A DNA stretch of 64,000 bases from Gari tellinella (lineage: Eukaryota > Mollusca > Bivalvia > Cardiida > Psammobiidae). The stretch covers positions 59,855,079-59,919,078 of the forward strand of contig OV277870.1 of assembly GCA_922989275.2 (NCBI GenBank), written 5' to 3'. Shown piece by piece: positions 59,668-64,000 of this stretch. The translations under genes and the position numbers were made by a program. The notes below the pieces were generated by a model. The model did not search any database, was not told the origin of the DNA, and saw only the letters and a program-made list of their open reading frames with translations. The first letter of the stretch is position 1; each line of letters opens with the position of its first letter.

Positions 59668-59784
59668 AGCAGACAGCTCCGTACAGGAGCTTTCTGCTTT
59701 AATTGAGTCCTGCATTTAGCAGTCACCTGTGTTTTGAGGTCTCGATACTTCAATGAATGGGTGTTTACCAGGAGCGTTACTGTA

Positions 59785-60074
59785 TTGTGTTATGTATTGT
59801 GTTAAAAACAAAGTGTTCAGGTTTTAATGTATTCACGTAAACTAACAGCAATTGGATTGTAATTGCGATTGTTAGTTAAATTTTATGAGAAGTTTGCTTG
59901 GAATGCTAATTTTTAACGTTTCGGACGAGTTAAAAGATTTATCTTGTGAACCTTTTCCTTGTTGTCCAGAGGAAAAGGCTGCACATGTTACACCAAGTTC
60001 TAACGTCTTGAGCTGAGTACATCACCCTATAACGCATACCAACTGGTAATGTTCCAAATACAGCATGGGAAGGG
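59785..60074. other. Unassigned sequence
   Basis: No element ends, frame or repeat recognised. Confidence 0.4.
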
Positions 60075-60510
60075 TTAACCCATTACCCCATAAATACACC
60101 TTTTTGCACCTCTATTTTATTCATCCACTAAAGAAAATAGCTCCAATTTATACAGTCTTGAAAATGTATCCTAAGACATATTTTCTATATTCTAGCAAAT
60201 AGTAGCTTAACTCTTTGAACCCTAGTCCCGCATATATAGTACACATGTCCTATGCAAACAGTGAAGACCCAGATCAGAGGGCTCCGAAAGGAGCCCTCTG
60301 ATCAGGGTCTTCACTGTTTGTCACAATGCCAAACATTGACAAAAACAACCCTTAAAAGTCGGAAATGGACTGGACTAAAATGGAAACTGGAATTTTCCAT
60401 TTATAGTTTCAGGGAGGAAAGAGTTAAAGCAGGCATTCTGCTTTACTTTCAACCTGCTTTGAGTTGTCATCTGTCTTCAGAACTAGAAAAAGGCTATGAA
60501 GTAAAGGTAT
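60075..60510. mobile_element. MITE-A interrupted by MITE-E
   Basis: TTAACCCATTACCCCATAAA to GCAAATAGTAGCTTAA on the left. It resumes TTAAAGCAGGCATTCTGCTT, with a shortened hairpin, and ends GGCTATGAAGTAAAGGT. The break is again the TTAA at the left base of core 1. Confidence 0.75.
60207..60427. mobile_element. MITE-E nested in MITE-A
   Basis: TTAACTCTTTGAACCCTAGT to CAGGGAGGAAAGAGTTAA. The near-perfect core GCAAACAGTGAAGACCCAGA turns at GGGCTCCGAAAGGAGCCC. Confidence 0.85.
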
Positions 60511-60585
60511 AATGTGGAACTATTTTGTTCAGTGGAGAAACAAATTAGAGGCGTAAAATGGCGTATTTATGGGATAAAGGGTTAA
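60511..60585. repeat. MITE-A right-end fragment
   Basis: GTGGAACTATTTTGTTCAGT ... GTATTTATGGGATAAAGGGTTAA, lacking the hairpin. Confidence 0.6.
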
Positions 60586-60767
60586 CCAAATGATATTGTG
60601 TGATGGCAAACATAAAGATTTGATTATTTTAGATACTCTTCTTATCTATAGCTATGAATAATGCAATGCCTACATTCAGAGAAATGGCTCATATGGCAGT
60701 AATCTTTAACTTGCCAATACATGATCATCCACTCAAAAGAACCTCATTTGTTATCTGTAGTTTTGTT

Positions 60768-61881
60768 AGCTCACCTGGCACGAATTGCCAAGGTGAGCTA
60801 TTGTGATCGCCCTGTGTCCGTCGTCAGTCCGTCCGTCGTCAAACTTTTTTTCTCAAAAATCTTCTTCTTGGAAACCACTGGGCCAATTCCATCGAAACTT
60901 CATAGGATTGTTCCGTGTAGGGTACTCTCTCAGATTTCTTCAAATATGGGTCATCCAATAGAAATTGTGGTTGCCATGGCAACCAATTGAAAAAACTTTA
61001 AAAATCTTCTTGTCAAAAACTACAGGTCCGAATTGAAAATAATTTTACCCAAATGTGCCATTGGTGACCCTCTATCAGATTTCTTAAAATAATTTTCCTA
61101 TCTTAAAAAACATGGCCGCTAGTGAGTGGGGCAGATTTTCCTTATATGCCTACATAGTGAAAACTTTAAAAATCTTCTTGTCAAAAACTACTGGTCCGAT
61201 TTGAAAGTAATTTTATGCATATATATATATATATTATAAAAAATTGATATGTAAAAAAACATGGCCGCTAGTGGGTGGGGCACGTTTTCCTGATGATACT
61301 GTATAGTAAAAACTTTAAAAATCTTCTTCTCTGAAACTACTGGTCCAAATTGAAAATAATTTTACACAAATGGTCAATTGATGATCCTCTACCAGATTTC
61401 TAAAAATCATTATGTTATCTTAAATAACATGGCCGCCAGTGGGGGGGGGCACCTTTTCCTTATGTTACTGTATAGTAAAAACTTTAAAAATCTTCTACTC
61501 GGAAACTACTGTTCCAAATTGACAATAATTTTACACAAATGGTCAATTGATGACCCTCTACCAGATTTATTAAGATCATTTTGTTATCTTAAAAAACATG
61601 GCCGCCAGTGGGTGGGGCAAGTTTTCCATATATTTCTGTATAGAACAAGTTTAAAAATCTTTTTCTCTGAAACTATTGGTCTGATTTAAGAATGATTTTA
61701 TACAAATAATGATTCATTGGTGATTCTTTGCCAGTTTTCTTCAAATAATCTTCCTAGCTCAAACAACATGGCCGCCAGTAGGTGGGGTGAATAAGTGAAA
61801 ACTTAATCATTACTGGTCCATTACCATGACCATAATCATGGGTACCAGGTGAGCGATTTAGGGCCGCATGCGGCTCTTGTT
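60768..61881 (+). mobile_element. G element 5 (Helentron-like)
   Basis: AGCTCACCTGGCACGAATTG folds on CCAAGGTGAGCT; the 3' end is ACCAGGTGAGCGATTTAGGG with GCCGCATGCGGC and CTTGTT. About 150-170 bp repeats are marked by AACATGGCCGC at roughly 61109, 61258, 61426, 61595 and 61764, with ACTTTAAAAATCTTCTTGTC between. A short (AT)n lies near 61220. Confidence 0.65.
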
Positions 61882-62183
61882 CAAATTTAGCATCTAGATC
61901 TACAGGTATGTCTTTATTTTTATTTGAAGAGACATAAATACCATTATCAAACAGTTTTGAATCCCAATCAGATGCAGAGTTACCCAGAGTTAAACAGCCC
62001 TACACTGTGTATGGATGCCAGTTTTATCACATAAGAGAGGTTCCATTAATAGACATCATTGATTTCACCTTTTTTCCCCCAAGCGTGCAGGTTAATATTG
62101 CAGAATCACACAGTTCTTCTGTTCAGAAACTTGTTTCTTTTTGTGGACATGCAGAGATAAAGCTTGTATTTCAAAACAGTCAA

Positions 62184-62390
62184 TAACGCTTTGGATGCTG
62201 GGTAATTTTTACTTCTGCAACAATTGTCGTCTTCTAGATCTACTGTTCTAAAAATAGAATTTTCTAAATGTCTTTTCAAAGCAGGATCACAATATCAAAC
62301 AGTTTGGTTTCTAATGAGAATTATGCAACATCTCATCAGGATCGAAGCTGTTTGCATTGGTTATCATGGTTTCACCACTAGCGTGCTTAA
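62184..62390. mobile_element. MITE-D, first of a TTAA-joined trio
   Basis: Left end eroded (AATAACGCTTTGGATGCTGG). Core CAAACAGTTTGGTTTCTAAT with CATCAGGATCGAAGCTGTTT. Right end CACTAGCGTGCTTAA. Confidence 0.7.
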
Positions 62391-62600
62391 CCCTTAGCCC
62401 GCCAAATAAATTGTCGTCTGCTATATTTCTCGTCTGCTTCAAGTTTCAAAGTGCTTCAAAGTTGCTCAAAATTGCTGAAAATGTTGTCCGAGTGTCAAAC
62501 AGCTTGGATCCGGATGAGACGCCGAGTTACTCGGCGTCTCATCCGGATCGAAGCTGTTTGCATATGGAGCTATAGTTGTGAGTGGCAGGCTAAGGGTTAA
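62387..62600. mobile_element. MITE-D subtype, second of the trio
   Basis: TTAACCCTTAGCCCGCCAAA to TGGCAGGCTAAGGGTTAA, a distinct terminal sequence. The hairpin CAAACAGCTTGGATCCGGAT turns at GACGCCGAGTTACTCGGCGTC and is almost perfect. Confidence 0.8.
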
Positions 62601-62848
62601 CCCTTTCCCCAATAGCCTATTTCTAATATTGAAGATAGTAGACCACTTAAAGCAGGTTGAAAGTAAAGCAGAATGCGCCTTAAGGCGCATTCTGCTTTAC
62701 TTTCAGCCTGCTTTAAGCTACTATCTACTAGAAAATAGAAAATATTTCTCATGATAAATATTTATAATTTTATAATTTGGAACTATTTTCTTCAGTAGAG
62801 GAATAAATTAGAGGCGTAAAAAATTGTATTTATGGGGGAATGGGTTAA
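62597..62848. mobile_element. MITE-A, third of the trio
   Basis: TTAACCCTTTCCCCAATAGC to TTATGGGGGAATGGGTTAA. A perfect core-1 arm pair turns at GCGCCTTAAGGCGC. Confidence 0.85.
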
Positions 62849-62984
62849 GAGATAATATTGGCACTTGTACTAAATGTAGGCAGAGTGTAACTGTGTAACA
62901 ACTACATAACAGGTTTGCACAATCACTTATTATTACAAATGAAACAAAATCTATAAGTTATCAAATTGAATTGACTTCTGGGGG

Positions 62985-63078
62985 TCTTCCTCCACCTGTA
63001 ATTAGCTGGACGTCGCGATATGACTGAAATACTGTTGAAAGCGACGTAAAATCAAAACAAATCAAATCAAATCAAATT
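62985..63078 (+). mobile_element. SINE-like 3' tail
   Basis: GACGTCGCGATATGACTGAA ... GTTGAAAGCGACGTAAAAT followed by reiterated CAAAT. A conserved ATATGAC...CTGTTGAAA-GCGACGTAAA block with a short A-rich tandem tail is characteristic of mollusc/lophotrochozoan SINEs and their LINE partners. The 5' tRNA-like part was not found. Confidence 0.4.
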
Positions 63079-64000
63079 TATAATTCAGTAGATTCCAGTT
63101 GTTGTTTATTTTCATGTTAATGTGTTGCTTTTTATTTTCGAAGAGCAATATTGGTAAGAGAATCTGGCTTTTGTAATAGTATAAAAACAAAATCTTCATA
63201 TCAAAAGAATATTCCATAATTGAAGCAGACACGTTTGATTAAATTGAGTAGCTGTAGCTGGAATATGTTCCAGAGTTCCACATTACTTTGATTGTCATCG
63301 TCCAGATTTGATCATGTTCTGTAGAACTGTTTTGGGTAAAAAAAGCCTCTAGAGGGCATGGTACACCAAAACGGCTCTCCTATATAACTTATATAAAATG
63401 CGTCATTTCCAAGGTCCAAAAAATACAATTTTTATTCCAACCACAGGTGCTACCCTATATTTCCTACAAAGATACACCCTTGCACAAGTGAAAAGTGCAG
63501 AGAAAACAGGGGGTCATGTGGCATATGAGAAAAATCTCTTGGCTTCAGTGGCATGACCCCTGTTTTGCTACATTTTGAAATAGGCACCGGCTAAAACAGG
63601 GACATGTCACTTCAGCTCAAATAATTTCTCCAAAAACCCATCTATTATGACAGAATGTCTTTGTATCTATTCTCTAGCACCCATGTATTAAATAAAAAGC
63701 TCAAAATAGTAAATATTTCTTGACAAAAAGCTATTCTGAGGCAAAAAGTTTGGCACTATTTCTTTGCCGGACTTCTTTCGACTACACCATGAAGCACTTC
63801 CGGTCTATTTGGTGGCCCTATACCTAAGAGAGACATTTTTTTCCTCTAATTTGCCTACATTTACTCTTATATCCTAGCTATAGGTATTAAGAAACAACAC
63901 ACAAGCTGACAGATGTCAGGTTCCACCACATTTAGTATTTTAGACTGTTTTTGAAAAAAATTCAAGCCACAAAATTGGCAGAATTTCAGCCTTTTGCAGT
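63079..64000. other. Unassigned unique sequence at window edge
   Basis: Free of MITE cores and element ends. It contains an imperfect inverted pair, AAAACAGGGGGTCATG (63508 area) and CATGACCCCTGTTTT (63561 area). No long frame. It may belong to a feature beyond the window. Confidence 0.4.

Larger units (their letters stand above)
59109..59784. mobile_element. MITE-M carrying two nested TTAA elements
   Basis: Left TA-CCGTCAAACTTATTCTG with ACAGGTGACC and GACAGGTCGCAGCTTAA; middle TTAATGCAAGACATAATTAA; right TTAAAGCAGACAGCTCCGTA, GGAGCTTTCTGCTTTAATTG and GGAGCGTTACTG-TA. Removing MITE-E and MITE-A with one TTAA each restores a continuous M hairpin. Confidence 0.7.

Noticed and set aside
63508..63575. 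Inverted pair AAAACAGGGGGTCATG / CATGACCCCTGTTTT as a terminator or element
   Set aside because: Short and imperfect, without flanking element ends or a target duplication.

Overview
This is a repeat-saturated, AT-rich stretch of animal nuclear DNA, most likely from a bivalve mollusc. That call rests on the style of the non-LTR and BEL/Pao retroelements, the dense small palindromic elements and the Helentron-like elements that begin AGCTCACCTG; I cannot name the species. No complete host protein gene could be recognised. One well-formed candidate exon (16474-16541, +) suggests that part of the window is intronic. No tRNA, rRNA or CRISPR array was seen.

Most of the window is built from short non-autonomous inverted-repeat elements (MITEs). 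Family labels used here are my own. Families with TTAA targets and TTAACCC/TTAACTC termini (piggyBac-like) are A (TTAACCCATTACCCCATA ends), D (TTAACTCTTTGCATGCTGG ends), E (TTAACTCTTTCCTCCCTG ends), F (TTAACTCTTTCAACACTAAG ends) and the D relatives N and P. Families with TA targets and CAGT termini (Tc1/mariner-like) are B (CAGTAAAACCTCTCTATTAC), H (CAGTCGAAACTCGATA), J (CAGTACTGAACCTTATTAAA) and M (CAGTCAAACTTGTA). Families with CAGGG...CCCTG ends and about 6-bp target duplications (hAT-like) are C (CAGGGCTCCAGATAAG) and O (CAGGGCTGCCAT). Family I has CCGGGTGCATGACACG ends and family K GGGGCCCGTTTCATAAAA ends. G is a 1.1-1.8 kb Helentron-like element with a hairpin at each end and internal tandem arrays; R is a related GGTCAAGGTCA-rich element.

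Layout: 0-0.24 kb, a Penelope-like tail with a hammerhead-like ribozyme; 1-19 kb, MITE mosaics, one G element and the candidate exon; 19.4-20.4 kb, an 80-bp minisatellite split by a palindromic element; 20.5-31.6 kb, MITEs plus two large G elements; 31.7-32.3 kb, an isolated LINE ORF1; 33.4-36.2 kb, tandem arrays; 40.3-44.5 kb, a LINE ORF2 with poly(A) tail, broken by one frameshift and one stop; 44.5-46.1 kb, a triple nest of elements; 48.4-49.7 kb, a minisatellite that appears to derive from MITE-A; 50.8-53.5 kb, a young 2.66-kb BEL/Pao gag-only LTR element; 54.9-55.6 kb, a 66-bp array; 56.4-56.5 kb, a 169-bp inverted repeat; 57-63 kb, nested MITEs, another G and a SINE-like tail; 63.1-64 kb, unassigned sequence.

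The most unusual signal is modularity. The same central hairpins recur inside MITE families whose termini and target duplications belong to different transposase superfamilies. In addition, the TTAA at the base of one of these hairpins has repeatedly served as the landing site for further TTAA elements. Precise nested insertions in the window give direct evidence for TTAA, TA and about 6-bp target duplications.
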